Shown here: positions 17,393 to 26,371 of the stretch, one piece after another
Numbering within the stretch: the first letter of the stretch is position 1
Layout of the letters: each line of letters opens with the position of its first letter
Source of the DNA: Desulfotignum sp.
GTDB taxonomy: Bacteria > Desulfobacterota > Desulfobacteria > Desulfobacterales > Desulfobacteraceae
Length of the DNA stretch: 36,078 nucleotides
Direction: 5' to 3'
Assembly: GCA_011389575.1 (NCBI GenBank)
Contig: JAABUB010000001.1
Coordinates: forward strand, 1-36,078
Position numbers and translations under genes: made by a program
The notes under the pieces: model-generated
Seen by the model: the letters and a program-made list of their open reading frames with translations, nothing else
Told to the model about the DNA's origin: nothing
Database searches by the model: none

Positions 17393-18586
17393 TTAATAAG
17401 GTTTGCTGGTGTTTGTCAAATACAGACTTGTCCGGTCATCAGCACTGGTTCGGCCCAAAAGATCCAGAGCGATTTTTGCCGCCCGTGCTGCAGCGCCGGC
17501 AGAGCCGAGCAGCCTTCGGACCGAACCAAGTTTTTGGGAATATTCAGGCAGGTTGTCCAGCATATCCAGGGCGGTTGCACATATGTTTTGGGAACTGGCC
17601 TCTGTCTGCAGCAGTTCAGGCATCACCTGCCTGCCGGCAATGAGATTGGCCAGACCGGCATATTTTACCTTTACCACAATTTTGGCGATCTTGAAACTGA
17701 CAGGCGACATTTTATAGACAATGACGGTGGGTATTTTCCACAGGGCTGCCTCCAGTGTAATGGTGCCGGATGCAGCAATGAGCATGTCCGCCTGCTCAAA
17801 AATCTGCCTGGGGCTGCCGCTGATCAGCGTGAACAAACCTGTTTCTTTATGGGATGCCAGGACAGTTTCAATGCTCTCCAAAGGGACGGCATCTGCTGCA
17901 GAGACAAGAAACCGGGTATCAGGCCGGTGTTTCTGGATCATTTTTGCAGCAGTCACCATCAGATCCAGCAGCTTATGTATTTCCGTATTCCTGGACCCTG
18001 GTAAGAGCCCGATAATCCAGGGATCTGAAGGGGTGGCTGTTTTTTTCGGTTTGGATTTGACCGCAAGGGGATAGTGGTCCATCAAGGGATTTCCCACATA
18101 AGTGGCAGGGATACCCGCTTTTTTATATAATTTTTCCTCAAATGGAAAAATCAGGCCGGCATGGTCCACAAACCGCTTTATCTGCCAGATGCGGGACCGG
18201 TTCCAGGCCCATATTTTGGGGGTTATATAATAAAACACCCGGGTTGTGGTGTGTTTTTTGGCAAACCGGGCAGCTTTGAGATTGAATCCGGGATAATCAA
18301 TAAGAATGAGCAGCCCCGGCCGCTTTGCCATCAGCTGTGATGTGAAACTGTCAAAGGCCTGCTTGATGGATCTGAACTGAAAAATGACTTCTGTCAACCC
18401 CATGGCAGACAAATTTTTAATGGAAAAAAACAGATCCACACCAGCATCTGCCATACAGGTCCCGCCGATACCTGAAAAGGTCAATGCTGGATCAAGACGC
18501 TGCATGGCCCTTACCAGGGATGCCCCGTGCACATCACCGGATGGTTCTCCGCTCAATACCATGACATGGTCCCTGGAAACATTCAT
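17393..18586 (-). CDS. lpxB: Lipid-A-disaccharide synthase
   Basis: Glycosyltransferase family 19 enzyme that joins UDP-2,3-diacylglucosamine and lipid X to form the lipid A disaccharide at the inner membrane. The 397-residue product opens with MVLSGEPSGDVHGASLV (9-25) and carries FYYITPKIWAWNRSR, a typical LpxB block, YVGNPLMDH, GLLPGSRNTEI and ASGTITLEAAL. Its ATG overlaps the lpxI stop in an ATGA junction, so the two consecutive enzymes are translated together. The C-terminal 20 residues are polar and poorly conserved. Confidence 0.96.
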   Translation of the reverse strand: MNVSRDHVMVLSGEPSGDVHGASLVRAMQRLDPALTFSGIGGTCMADAGVDLFFSIKNLSAMGLTEVIFQFRSIKQAFDSFTSQLMAKRPGLLILIDYPGFNLKAARFAKKHTTTRVFYYITPKIWAWNRSRIWQIKRFVDHAGLIFPFEEKLYKKAGIPATYVGNPLMDHYPLAVKSKPKKTATPSDPWIIGLLPGSRNTEIHKLLDLMVTAAKMIQKHRPDTRFLVSAADAVPLESIETVLASHKETGLFTLISGSPRQIFEQADMLIAASGTITLEAALWKIPTVIVYKMSPVSFKIAKIVVKVKYAGLANLIAGRQVMPELLQTEASSQNICATALDMLDNLPEYSQKLGSVRRLLGSAGAAARAAKIALDLLGRTSADDRTSLYLTNTSKPY

Positions 18587-19401
18587 GGAATATCATCATC
18601 AGTCAAAGCCAGGATGGCAATGTTGTGGGAATCAGCCAGATCAATCATCTGTTGCCGGTCAAATGCCAGAGATCTGCCTGCTTCCAGAACCAGCACCGTG
18701 GCACCGGCTGACACCATGGTCTGGATGGTATCAGCGCCTGAAGAGGGCAGGTCAAAACGCAGGTCCTGCTGGGGTTTGGATAATTTTACCACCACAGCTC
18801 CGTTGCCCCGGGCAAGAGTTGCTCCCCGCAGGATGGCTGCATCGGTTCCTTCAATGGCTTCCACTGCCAGAACCGTGCCGTTGCTGATCACGACGCACTG
18901 GCCGATATCCAGTTCTCCAATGGCTTTGGCCAGTTTCCATCCCTGGAATGCATCTTTTTTTTCCGCCTTGTCCAAAGACCTTCTGGTCCAGCAGCCGGAC
19001 GGGCTGACCAGTTCGGGCAGTAAAAAGGTGGATGCTTTAATCTCAATGCCCTCTTTTTGCATAAGATCTGCAAACGCACCCAGAACAGTATTGTCATGGC
19101 TGTAACCGGTTTTGGCGATAAAGGCCAGGGCTTTGAAGTCAGGCCTGATATCTTTGAAAATATTGGTTTTGTGAATACTTCCAAGCATTACTGCCTGAAG
19201 GATGTCATGGCGTTTGAAATATTTCACCAGCCTGGAGACCTGGCCCAGATACAGCCATTGAAATGCATCCACGTGATCGGCCAGAACCGGATCTGTTTCT
19301 GAAAAAAAACCGGCAGCAACAACCTTTATACCTTTGTGCGCGGCTTTTTTTGCAAAAAGGAGGGGAAACTGGCCACCGCCTGCGATGAGTCCGATTTTCA
19401 T
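18583..19401 (-). CDS. lpxI: UDP-2,3-diacylglucosamine pyrophosphatase LpxI
   Basis: Hydrolyses UDP-2,3-diacylglucosamine to lipid X, the step done by LpxH in E. coli; LpxI is the unrelated replacement (formerly DUF1009) common in alpha- and deltaproteobacteria. From the ATG at 19401 the protein is 272 residues. It shows the N-terminal KIGLIAGGGQFPLLFAKKA, VMLGSIHKTNIF, GYSHDNTVLGAFADL and the conserved C-terminal DLRFDLPSSGADTI, which contains the catalytic Asp of the family. An in-frame TTG at 19437 would run into lpxA and is rejected. It begins 4 bases after the lpxA stop and overlaps lpxB by 4 bases. Confidence 0.93.
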   Translation of the reverse strand: MKIGLIAGGGQFPLLFAKKAAHKGIKVVAAGFFSETDPVLADHVDAFQWLYLGQVSRLVKYFKRHDILQAVMLGSIHKTNIFKDIRPDFKALAFIAKTGYSHDNTVLGAFADLMQKEGIEIKASTFLLPELVSPSGCWTRRSLDKAEKKDAFQGWKLAKAIGELDIGQCVVISNGTVLAVEAIEGTDAAILRGATLARGNGAVVVKLSKPQQDLRFDLPSSGADTIQTMVSAGATVLVLEAGRSLAFDRQQMIDLADSHNIAILALTDDDIP

Positions 19402-19405
19402 TTTT

Positions 19406-20176
19406 TTATCTGGTGATACCCCGGTTTGAATTAACAATAAAATCTGTAAAATTCTTTACTTCGGGAATTTGTTCCACTTCTGCTTTCACCCTTTCCGATG
19501 CCTGCTTCACGGTCAATCCGATTCTGAAAAAAATCCGGTAGGCTTTTTTAAGTTCCCCCAAAGCAAAAGAGGAAAACTGATGCCGTTTGAGTCCCACATT
19601 GTTGAGGCCGTGCAGGGCGGCCCGATCCCCGGCTGCAATGACATAGGGCGGAATATCCTTGACCACGGCGGACTTGCCGCCGATATAGGCAAAATCGCCG
19701 ATCTTCACAAACTGGTGAATGGCCACAAGTCCTCCGATGGTGGCATGGTCCCCTATTTCAATGTGCCCGGCCAGGGTGGAATTGTTGGCAAGAATAACCT
19801 GTCTGCCGGTTTTGCAGTCATGGGCGATATGGGTATAGGCCATGAGGTAATTTTCTTCCCCCACTTTTGTGAGACCTCCCCCGGTCTCGGTGCCCCGGTT
19901 GATGGTGACAAATTCCCGGATAATGGAGCCCCTGCCGATCTTCAGATAACTTTTTTCTCCGTGAAATTTCAAATCCTGGGGGGCACCGCCAATGGCAGCA
20001 TACTGGAATATCTGGCAGTCTTCTCCTATGGTGACATAGTTGTCGATGGTGGTATAGGAACCGATAGTGGTATTGGAACCGATGTATACATCTGATTTGA
20101 CAATGGTATAGGGACCGATGGTAACATTGTTACCAATTTCAGCCGACCCGTCGATAATGGCTGTGGGGTGAATCAT
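19406..20176 (-). CDS. lpxA: Acyl-ACP--UDP-N-acetylglucosamine O-acyltransferase
   Basis: First enzyme of lipid A synthesis: adds a 3-hydroxyacyl chain to O3 of UDP-GlcNAc. The 256-residue product is mostly left-handed beta-helix, visible as isoleucine-rich hexapeptide repeats (IIDGSAEIGNNVTIGPYTIV and onward). The HIAHDC motif gives the catalytic His at 119, and IGGAPQDLKF (62-71) and INRGT are family signatures. The helical C-terminal part begins near GLKRHQFSS. The ATG overlaps the lpxD stop by 4 bases, leaving no fabZ between them. Acyl chain length cannot be read with confidence. Confidence 0.96.
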   Translation of the reverse strand: MIHPTAIIDGSAEIGNNVTIGPYTIVKSDVYIGSNTTIGSYTTIDNYVTIGEDCQIFQYAAIGGAPQDLKFHGEKSYLKIGRGSIIREFVTINRGTETGGGLTKVGEENYLMAYTHIAHDCKTGRQVILANNSTLAGHIEIGDHATIGGLVAIHQFVKIGDFAYIGGKSAVVKDIPPYVIAAGDRAALHGLNNVGLKRHQFSSFALGELKKAYRIFFRIGLTVKQASERVKAEVEQIPEVKNFTDFIVNSNRGITR

Positions 20177-21222
20177 TGGGGCTCCGATTTTTTTATGACG
20201 CTTTCAAGTGAATTAAGCCGTTTTTCAAGGGACAGGAGGGTTTTTCTCATGCCCGGCAGCCGGCTGATGATATTAACGACCTTGAGCCAGGTTTTATGAG
20301 GCATATGGGGAATGCCCGACACAATCTGGTTTTCAGAAACAGAAGAGGAAACACCGGCATAAGGTCCTACTATGACATTGTCTCCTATGTGCAAATGACC
20401 GGAAATACCGGCTTTCCCTGCTATGATAACATTTTTCCCCACCCGGGTGGAACCTGCGATGGCAGCCTGGGCCACCACCAGGGTATTGTCTCCGATGGTC
20501 ACATTGTGGGCAATATGCACCTGGTTGTCGGTTTTTACACCGGAACCGATGGAGGTGATGCCAAGGGTCCCCCGGTCAATGGTATTGCAGGCACCGATTT
20601 CCACATGGTTCCCGATACTGACATGGCCGGTATGGGACAGTTTGACGTGGGTACCGGCATTCTGGACAAATCCATACCCGTCAGATCCGATAACCGATCC
20701 CGGGTGGATAGTGACATGGTCCCCTAAGCAGCAACCGTCCATGAGGGTGACGTTTGGCTTGAGAACACAGTGTTCCCCCACAACACACCCGTCTCCGATA
20801 TACACATGGGACATGATATGCACTCTGTCTTTGATGACCACATTGTCTTTGATTACCACATGGGCGTCTATGGTCACATCTTTTCCCAGTCTGCAGTTAT
20901 CGCCGATAACGGCAAAAGCACTGATGCCCGGTGCAGGTGTCGATACCGGATGGAAATGGTTCACCACTTCAAAAAACGCCAGCCTGGGATTATCTGTTTG
21001 CAAAACACAGGCATGGTTCACCTTTTCCATATCACAAAATGGGATAATCACAGCGCCGGCACACGTCTGATTCAGGCGTGACAAATATGATGCATCACCT
21101 GCAAAAGTGACATCCGATGGTGTGGCGGTGTCAAAGGAAGATACACCGGTAATAGGCAGCAAAGGATCTCCGGACAGCCGGGCATTGATCATTGCTGCAA
21201 TGTCTTTGACAAGGAATTTCAT
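20173..21222 (-). CDS. lpxD: UDP-3-O-(3-hydroxyacyl)glucosamine N-acyltransferase
   Basis: Third step of lipid A synthesis: adds the second 3-hydroxyacyl chain to the amino group of UDP-3-O-acylglucosamine. The 349-residue product has the N-terminal uridine-binding domain (about 1-100, ITGVSSFDTATPSDVTFAGD), a left-handed beta-helix of hexapeptide repeats (about 105-300, including IHPGSVIGSDGYGFVQN), and VHIAHNVTIGDN with the catalytic His. The C-terminal helix ends in ESVIKKSEPQ. The gene starts 17 bases after ompH and overlaps lpxA by 4 bases. Confidence 0.96.
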   Translation of the reverse strand: MKFLVKDIAAMINARLSGDPLLPITGVSSFDTATPSDVTFAGDASYLSRLNQTCAGAVIIPFCDMEKVNHACVLQTDNPRLAFFEVVNHFHPVSTPAPGISAFAVIGDNCRLGKDVTIDAHVVIKDNVVIKDRVHIMSHVYIGDGCVVGEHCVLKPNVTLMDGCCLGDHVTIHPGSVIGSDGYGFVQNAGTHVKLSHTGHVSIGNHVEIGACNTIDRGTLGITSIGSGVKTDNQVHIAHNVTIGDNTLVVAQAAIAGSTRVGKNVIIAGKAGISGHLHIGDNVIVGPYAGVSSSVSENQIVSGIPHMPHKTWLKVVNIISRLPGMRKTLLSLEKRLNSLESVIKKSEPQ

Positions 21223-21239
21223 AGGGCAGATGCCGGTAA

Positions 21240-21773
21240 TTAACTGCCGCTGGCGACCAGGGCATTATATTTTTCAATAATGGAATCGGTTATGTCAACA
21301 TGATCGGCAATATAAATCACCCCGGCATTTTTTCTTTCAATAATCAGTAAATATTTTTCTTTTTTACCGATATTATTGGCAATATCAAATACCGATTTTT
21401 GCATTTCATTAATCAGCTTTATTTCAAGTTGTTTTAATTCATTGGCAAAATCTTCCTGCATTTTTTTAAAATCATTGATCTGAATTCTGAATTCACGTTC
21501 TTTCTCTCTTTTTTTTTCTCCACTGAGAACCAGAGATTCTCTTTCAAGGGCTTTGTTAACTTCCTCCAGAATTTGTTTTTCTTTTTCCAGTTTGTCTTTG
21601 AGTTCCTGGCCCCTGGTATTGAGAATTTTCTGGTTCATTTTACCGGCACTGGATTCTTTCATGATTTTTTCAAAGTTGATCACACCGATCTTGGCCGAAT
21701 CTGCAGCAAATGCCGCAGGTATTAATCCCATAAAAACAATCCATATAATAATTGCAATGCTTACACGCCTCAT
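21240..21773 (-). CDS. skp: OmpH/Skp-family periplasmic chaperone
   Basis: Holds unfolded outer-membrane proteins in the periplasm on the way to BamA. From the ATG at 21773 (GGAGG five bases upstream) the protein has 177 residues. A signal peptide covers about residues 1-24 (IAIIIWIVFMGLIPAAFAAD). The mature N terminus KIGVINFEKIMKESSAGK matches the trimer-forming strand of the family. A long charged coiled coil follows (about 45-130, rich in Lys, Glu, Leu), then strands LLIIERKNAGVIYIAD. The gene is visibly richer in A+T than its neighbours, as expected for its Lys- and Ile-rich product. It lies 27 bases after bamA and 17 before lpxD. Confidence 0.92.
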   Translation of the reverse strand: MRRVSIAIIIWIVFMGLIPAAFAADSAKIGVINFEKIMKESSAGKMNQKILNTRGQELKDKLEKEKQILEEVNKALERESLVLSGEKKREKEREFRIQINDFKKMQEDFANELKQLEIKLINEMQKSVFDIANNIGKKEKYLLIIERKNAGVIYIADHVDITDSIIEKYNALVASGS

Positions 21774-21800
21774 GGTTTCCTCCACAAAAAATAAAAAATT

Positions 21801-24437
21801 TTAGAAAAATGCACCGATGGAAAAATCAAATTGGCCGTCACCGGTATCCATGACATCCTTACCTTCCACAACAATGCCATAGGCAAGCCGGATGGGTCCC
21901 ATGGGAGAATTCCATCGCAGCTCAAATCCGATACTGGAAAACTGGTCTGTCAGATCAATATCCTCGCTGATTCGGTATACATCACCCCTGTCATAAAACA
22001 GAACACCGGCCACGCCCATATCTTCCTGGATGGGGAAAATCAGCTCCAGATTAAACTGGATATATTTTTCACCGCCCCGCAGAATCGGATCATTCTTGTC
22101 CTGGGTACTGATATCATACTTTTCAAATCCCCTGACAGAATTGATCCCTCCCAGATAAAACCGTTCCCAGTCCAGATCGATGTTGCCTTTGGTGCGGTCA
22201 TCCAGATATCCGCCTTCCACATGGAAAGCACCGGTGAATTTCCAGAACAAAGGTATCCAGAATCCGGATTCTGCAATATACCTTGTGTAGTCAATATCAC
22301 CGCCCAGAAATTCTCCGGCATACTGTACGGAAAATTTACTGAAAATCCCCCTGGTGGGCAGAAAATAATGGTTTCTGGAATCATAGCTGATATAGGGTTT
22401 GATACTGGATGTGAAAAAATTTCCTTCTGTTACATTGGTAAAAAAGGTTTCCACACTTTCCACTTCAAAATCTTCCACATTGTACTCTATGCCGATGGTT
22501 GTATAATCCCACAGCTGCCGGTAAGCAGACCTGAGGGTAAGGCCTATGGCATTTCGTTCATAATGCTCGAACTCTTTTTCAAGCTTGTAAATGTTGATCC
22601 CTGCGGAAATGGGCCTGTCGAAAATCCAGGGCTCGGTAAACCCCAGATCGTACAGACCGGTTTCCCCGGAAATTCTGGCCAGCATTTTCAGGTTCTGGCC
22701 CCGGCCGAACAGGTTTCTTTCTTCCAGAGATACCTGCCCGAACGGACCATCAGCAGTGGAAAAACCACCCCCAAAAGAAAAGTTCCCCGTGGCTTTTTCC
22801 GTGACATTAACCTCAAGATCCCGCTGGTTGGGAACCGGGGTTTTTACCGGGGTAATTTCAATATTTTCAAAATAATCTTTCACCCCGAGGTTCCGGTAGG
22901 AGCGCTGGATACCGGCCATGGAATACCTGCCCTGTTCTTTTACTGCCATTTCCCGCCGAATGACCTTGTCTCTTGTTTTGGTGTTGCCCGTGATGATGAT
23001 CCGGTTAAAAAATACCAGCTCGCCCTGCACAATTTTAAAGGTAATGTTCACCTGTTTGGCTGCCTCATCTTTTTGTATCAGAGGAGATACCTCTACATTG
23101 GCATATCCGCGGTTGGAATAAAAATCATTGAGCCCCAAAAGATCCTTGCGGATCAATTCCCGGTTGTAAAAATCGGTTTTTTGGGACTGCAGTTTGTCAA
23201 GCAGGTCTTCTCTGGATGTAAGAATATCCCCTGTGATATCTACTTTTCCGATCTTATACTGGCTTCCTTCCTCGATCTTGAAACCAATGGAAATACTTTC
23301 TTCTCTCATTTCCACCCGGGGATCCGAGACCTTCACATCAATGAATCCATTGTTTTTGTAAAGAGATTCAATGCGGATAACATCATTTTCCAATTCGGTC
23401 CGGTCCAGATCTCCGGAAGTGGTTATAAATGACCAGAATCCTTTTTCACTGGTCTCCATGGCTTTTTTGATTTTTTTGTCTGTAAAATAGGTATTGCCTT
23501 CAAACGTAATGGATTCAATTTCGATTTTCTCGCCTTCGTCCAGAAAAAAGACGATGTCAGCCTGGTTGTTTTCCAGGGGTTTGATCTCATAATGCACCTG
23601 GCAGTTATGGTAGTTTTTTTCTGTATACAGACGCTTGATTTTTTCCACATCAGCGTTGATTTTGTAAACATTGAGGATGGAACCGGTGCTGGTGTCAATC
23701 ACTTCGAACAATTCATCATCTTTATACACCCGGTTTTTAGAAAATTTGATGTTTCTGACACTGGGTTTTTCCGTGACCTCAAAAATGATTTCAACCCCCT
23801 GGTCCAGCTCTTTTTTTCTGACCACCACATTATCAAAATACCCCATTTTGTAAACAAGGGACAGGTCTTTGGACAATTTTTCCGGGTCCATTATTTCACC
23901 GGGGCCGGAAGTGATGGCGCGTAAAATAGCGTCAGATTCCACCCGGCGGTTGCCGGTAACAGAAATGGCTGCAATGATGCGTTTTTCAAACAATTCACCA
24001 ATGATACTTCGGGTCAGGTCGGTGACAGCGGAAAACATGGCTTCCAGCTGGTTTGCCCGGGAAAAAAATGTGAGAGGAGGACCCGATTCATAGACATGGT
24101 GCATTTCCGTATCAATGCTCATGCTTTGATCGGCCACAAAAATATTGCCGGTAATGATTTTGTCCACACCCAGACGAATGCCTTCCTGCCTGAATCTTGC
24201 CTGATCCCAGGCATCTTTGTCTGAATAGTCTTTGACAAATATAACACGAGCACCTTCTTTTTCCAGGGTTTGCTTAAGCATCAGCGGCAGATCCTCTTTC
24301 AGGTTCTCATGGGGCTGGTCTGCCTGAACAGAAAAAGGAAAAATAGCAACACTTACAGTTTGGTCAGCAGACAGTCCGGAAATCATGCAGAAAAATACAA
24401 ACCAGATCACTCCTGTTATGTTCAGCGCTTTTTTCAT
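21801..24437 (-). CDS. bamA: Outer-membrane protein assembly factor BamA with extra N-terminal domain
   Basis: Omp85 protein that inserts beta-barrel proteins into the outer membrane. The ATG at 24437 (AAGGA six bases upstream) gives 878 residues, about 70 more than E. coli BamA. Residues 1-23 form a signal peptide. Residues about 25-150 are an extra domain (VSVAIFPFSVQ, GVDKIITGNIFVADQSMSID) that looks like the TolB-N/CsgG type of alpha/beta fold. Five POTRA repeats run from about 155 (ISVTGNRRVESDAILRAI) to about 560. The barrel follows, with SFGGGFSTADGPFGQVSLEE, the conserved VRGFEKYD loop and a terminal Phe needed for barrel recognition. A second ATG at 24464 lies within lolD and is rejected. 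Confidence 0.95.
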   Translation of the reverse strand: MKKALNITGVIWFVFFCMISGLSADQTVSVAIFPFSVQADQPHENLKEDLPLMLKQTLEKEGARVIFVKDYSDKDAWDQARFRQEGIRLGVDKIITGNIFVADQSMSIDTEMHHVYESGPPLTFFSRANQLEAMFSAVTDLTRSIIGELFEKRIIAAISVTGNRRVESDAILRAITSGPGEIMDPEKLSKDLSLVYKMGYFDNVVVRKKELDQGVEIIFEVTEKPSVRNIKFSKNRVYKDDELFEVIDTSTGSILNVYKINADVEKIKRLYTEKNYHNCQVHYEIKPLENNQADIVFFLDEGEKIEIESITFEGNTYFTDKKIKKAMETSEKGFWSFITTSGDLDRTELENDVIRIESLYKNNGFIDVKVSDPRVEMREESISIGFKIEEGSQYKIGKVDITGDILTSREDLLDKLQSQKTDFYNRELIRKDLLGLNDFYSNRGYANVEVSPLIQKDEAAKQVNITFKIVQGELVFFNRIIITGNTKTRDKVIRREMAVKEQGRYSMAGIQRSYRNLGVKDYFENIEITPVKTPVPNQRDLEVNVTEKATGNFSFGGGFSTADGPFGQVSLEERNLFGRGQNLKMLARISGETGLYDLGFTEPWIFDRPISAGINIYKLEKEFEHYERNAIGLTLRSAYRQLWDYTTIGIEYNVEDFEVESVETFFTNVTEGNFFTSSIKPYISYDSRNHYFLPTRGIFSKFSVQYAGEFLGGDIDYTRYIAESGFWIPLFWKFTGAFHVEGGYLDDRTKGNIDLDWERFYLGGINSVRGFEKYDISTQDKNDPILRGGEKYIQFNLELIFPIQEDMGVAGVLFYDRGDVYRISEDIDLTDQFSSIGFELRWNSPMGPIRLAYGIVVEGKDVMDTGDGQFDFSIGAFF

Positions 24438-24438
24438 G

Positions 24439-25146
24439 TCATTCCTTTGTAGATGCCGGTGCAATAGTGCCGTTTTGGATAGTTACCGTTTTTCCCATCA
24501 TATGGGCCAGCTTCATGTTATGGGTGACCACAACAATGGTCATGTCCAGTTCCTTGTTCAATTGGTCCAGCAGTGCATGGATGCTGTCGGAATTTTTTTC
24601 ATCCAGATTGCCGGTGGGCTCGTCTGCAAGCAGCAGATCCGGCTTCATCATCAAAGCCCTGGCAATGGCCACCCGCTGCTGTTCTCCTCCGGAAAGATCT
24701 TCTACCCGATGAAAATGCCTGTCTGCAAGCCCTACCCTTTCAAGCATATTTTCAGCCTGTTTTTCAACTTTTTTTTTGTTTTTCCGGGCGATGAGTCCGG
24801 GAATCATCACATTTTCCCTGGCAGTGAATCCCGGGAGCAGATAGTGAAACTGAAAAACAAAACCAATGCGTTCATTGCGGAAGGCAGCCAGTTTTTCATC
24901 GTCAAAGGAAAACAGATTTTGCCCCTTGAATATCACCTGGCCATGATCAGGCCTGTCCAAAGTGCCGATGATATTTAAAAGGGTTGATTTGCCGATACCT
25001 GATGCCCCTACCACGGCCAGGGTCTCGCCTTTGGAGATAATGAAATCAGCATCCTTCAGGATTTCAATGGAAGCTGTGGGACTGGCAAAGGTTTTGCTGA
25101 CCCTTTCCATACGCATGAGAACACAAGAAGGATTATCCTTATCCAT
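24439..25146 (-). CDS. lolD: Lipoprotein-releasing ABC transporter ATPase LolD
   Basis: ATPase of the Lol system, which extracts lipoproteins from the inner membrane for transfer to the outer membrane. From the ATG at 25146 (GGAGG nine bases upstream) the product is 235 residues, the normal LolD size. It shows Walker A GASGIGKST, the Q-loop region IGFVFQFHYLLPGFTARENV, signature LSGGEQQRVAIARAL and Walker B LLLADEPTGNLD, then VVVTHNMKLAHMM with the switch His. The start overlaps the lolC stop by 8 bases. The FtsX-type permease next to it, and bamA after it, distinguish this from a MacB-type exporter ATPase. Confidence 0.94.
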   Translation of the reverse strand: MDKDNPSCVLMRMERVSKTFASPTASIEILKDADFIISKGETLAVVGASGIGKSTLLNIIGTLDRPDHGQVIFKGQNLFSFDDEKLAAFRNERIGFVFQFHYLLPGFTARENVMIPGLIARKNKKKVEKQAENMLERVGLADRHFHRVEDLSGGEQQRVAIARALMMKPDLLLADEPTGNLDEKNSDSIHALLDQLNKELDMTIVVVTHNMKLAHMMGKTVTIQNGTIAPASTKE

Positions 25147-26365
25147 ACCGAATAGCCTCCAGCGGGTCCATTTTTGAAGCTTTGTAAGAAGGATACAAGG
25201 TTGATACAAAACAGATGAAAACCGCACTCACCGCAATCAGGAGGACATCCAGAGGATCCAGCTGTACCGGCAGGGTTGAAAAAGGATAGGCCTGGGGCAG
25301 CTGGATAAAATCATAGTGTTTGAGCAGCCAGCAGACCACAACACCGGACACCGTTCCCAGAAAGGTTCCCAGAATACCGATGACCAGTCCCTTGATGATG
25401 AAAATTTTTCCAATGACCCCATGGGTGGCGCCCATGGCCTTGAGAACGGCAATGTCTTTGGTTTTTTCCATGACCATCATTATCAAAGCAGAAGCAATAT
25501 TAAAAGCGGCCACCAGAATAATGAGGGTAAGTATAATAAACATGGCTGTTTTTTCCAATTTCAAAGCGGAAAACAGGCTTTGGTTGATTTCCATCCAGTC
25601 CCGGGCATAAAAGGGATAGGCCAGATCTCCCAGCACCTCTTTGCGGATCTGTTTTACCGTGAAAATGTCATCCACCCAGATCCCGATGGCGGAAATTTTA
25701 TTGTGGTCACCAGTGAGCATCTGGGCCTGGTCCAGATGGACATAGGCCAGCATACCGTCATATTCAGACATGCCGGAACTGAAAGTTCCCTGTACCACAA
25801 AGCGTTTCATTGATGGTATCTGACCGATGGGAGAAACAAAGGAGTTGGTGGACATGAGAACAATGTTATCACCGGGCATCACCCCGACCGAACCGGCAAG
25901 TTCCTTTCCCAGAATTATGCCGGGCAGATCGTGCTCATCTGTTTTATGGACGGACAATGCGGTTTCCAGGGCTTTTGTATCAAATCCTTTGATCAGAGAA
26001 GCGCTGCTGGCCGGGATGATTCCCCGGACCATGACCCCTGAAAAGGATTGGCGGGTCCGGATCATTGCCTGGCCGAACAAAATCGGGGAGGCATCCCTTA
26101 TGCGGTGGCTGTTCTGCAGGTCCTGCAAAATTGTATCATAATTGCCAAAGGTGCCATTGTAGTTCATGAGCAGAATATGGGGTTCCAGGCCTAAGATCCG
26201 CCGCCGGAATTCACTTTCAGCCCCGTTCATCACCGCAATCACCACCACCAGTGCCATCACCCCCACCATGACCCCGGCCACGGATAAAAACGTGATCAAA
26301 GAGATAAACCCTTCTTTGCGTTTTGCCTTGAGATAGCGTCTGGCTATGAAAAGTTCAACAGCCAT
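25139..26365 (-). CDS. lolC: Lipoprotein-releasing ABC transporter permease LolC/LolE
   Basis: Membrane subunit of the LolCDE complex. The 408-residue protein has the family's N terminus VELFIARRYLKAKRKEGFIS, a first membrane segment at about 22-47 (VAGVMVGVMALVVVIAVMNG), a large periplasmic domain (about 48-270) and an FtsX domain with three membrane segments at about 275-300, 320-350 and 370-395. MEKTKDIAVLKAMGA is the typical coupling segment, and YPSYKASKMDPLEAIRYG ends the protein. Only one permease gene is present, so the transporter probably uses a homodimer, as in bacteria with a single LolF-like protein. It starts 6 bases after lysS. Confidence 0.93.
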   Translation of the reverse strand: MAVELFIARRYLKAKRKEGFISLITFLSVAGVMVGVMALVVVIAVMNGAESEFRRRILGLEPHILLMNYNGTFGNYDTILQDLQNSHRIRDASPILFGQAMIRTRQSFSGVMVRGIIPASSASLIKGFDTKALETALSVHKTDEHDLPGIILGKELAGSVGVMPGDNIVLMSTNSFVSPIGQIPSMKRFVVQGTFSSGMSEYDGMLAYVHLDQAQMLTGDHNKISAIGIWVDDIFTVKQIRKEVLGDLAYPFYARDWMEINQSLFSALKLEKTAMFIILTLIILVAAFNIASALIMMVMEKTKDIAVLKAMGATHGVIGKIFIIKGLVIGILGTFLGTVSGVVVCWLLKHYDFIQLPQAYPFSTLPVQLDPLDVLLIAVSAVFICFVSTLYPSYKASKMDPLEAIRYG

Positions 26366-26371
26366 ATAAAA

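Noticed and set aside
17346-17419. Internal promoter for corC-aro genes on the minus strand
   Set aside because: A perfect TTGACA lies at 17419-17414, but the only reasonable -10 (TATTAA) is 15 bases away, too short to trust. It is kept as a possibility in the operon finding.
19406-21222. Repeated short motifs in lpxA and lpxD
   Set aside because: These are protein hexapeptide repeats of the left-handed beta-helix, not DNA repeats.
21831-23432. 533-codon open frame on the plus strand, antisense to bamA
   Set aside because: It is the mirror of a well-supported bamA reading frame, has no recognisable domain, no good ribosome site, and an amino-acid composition typical of a reversed frame.
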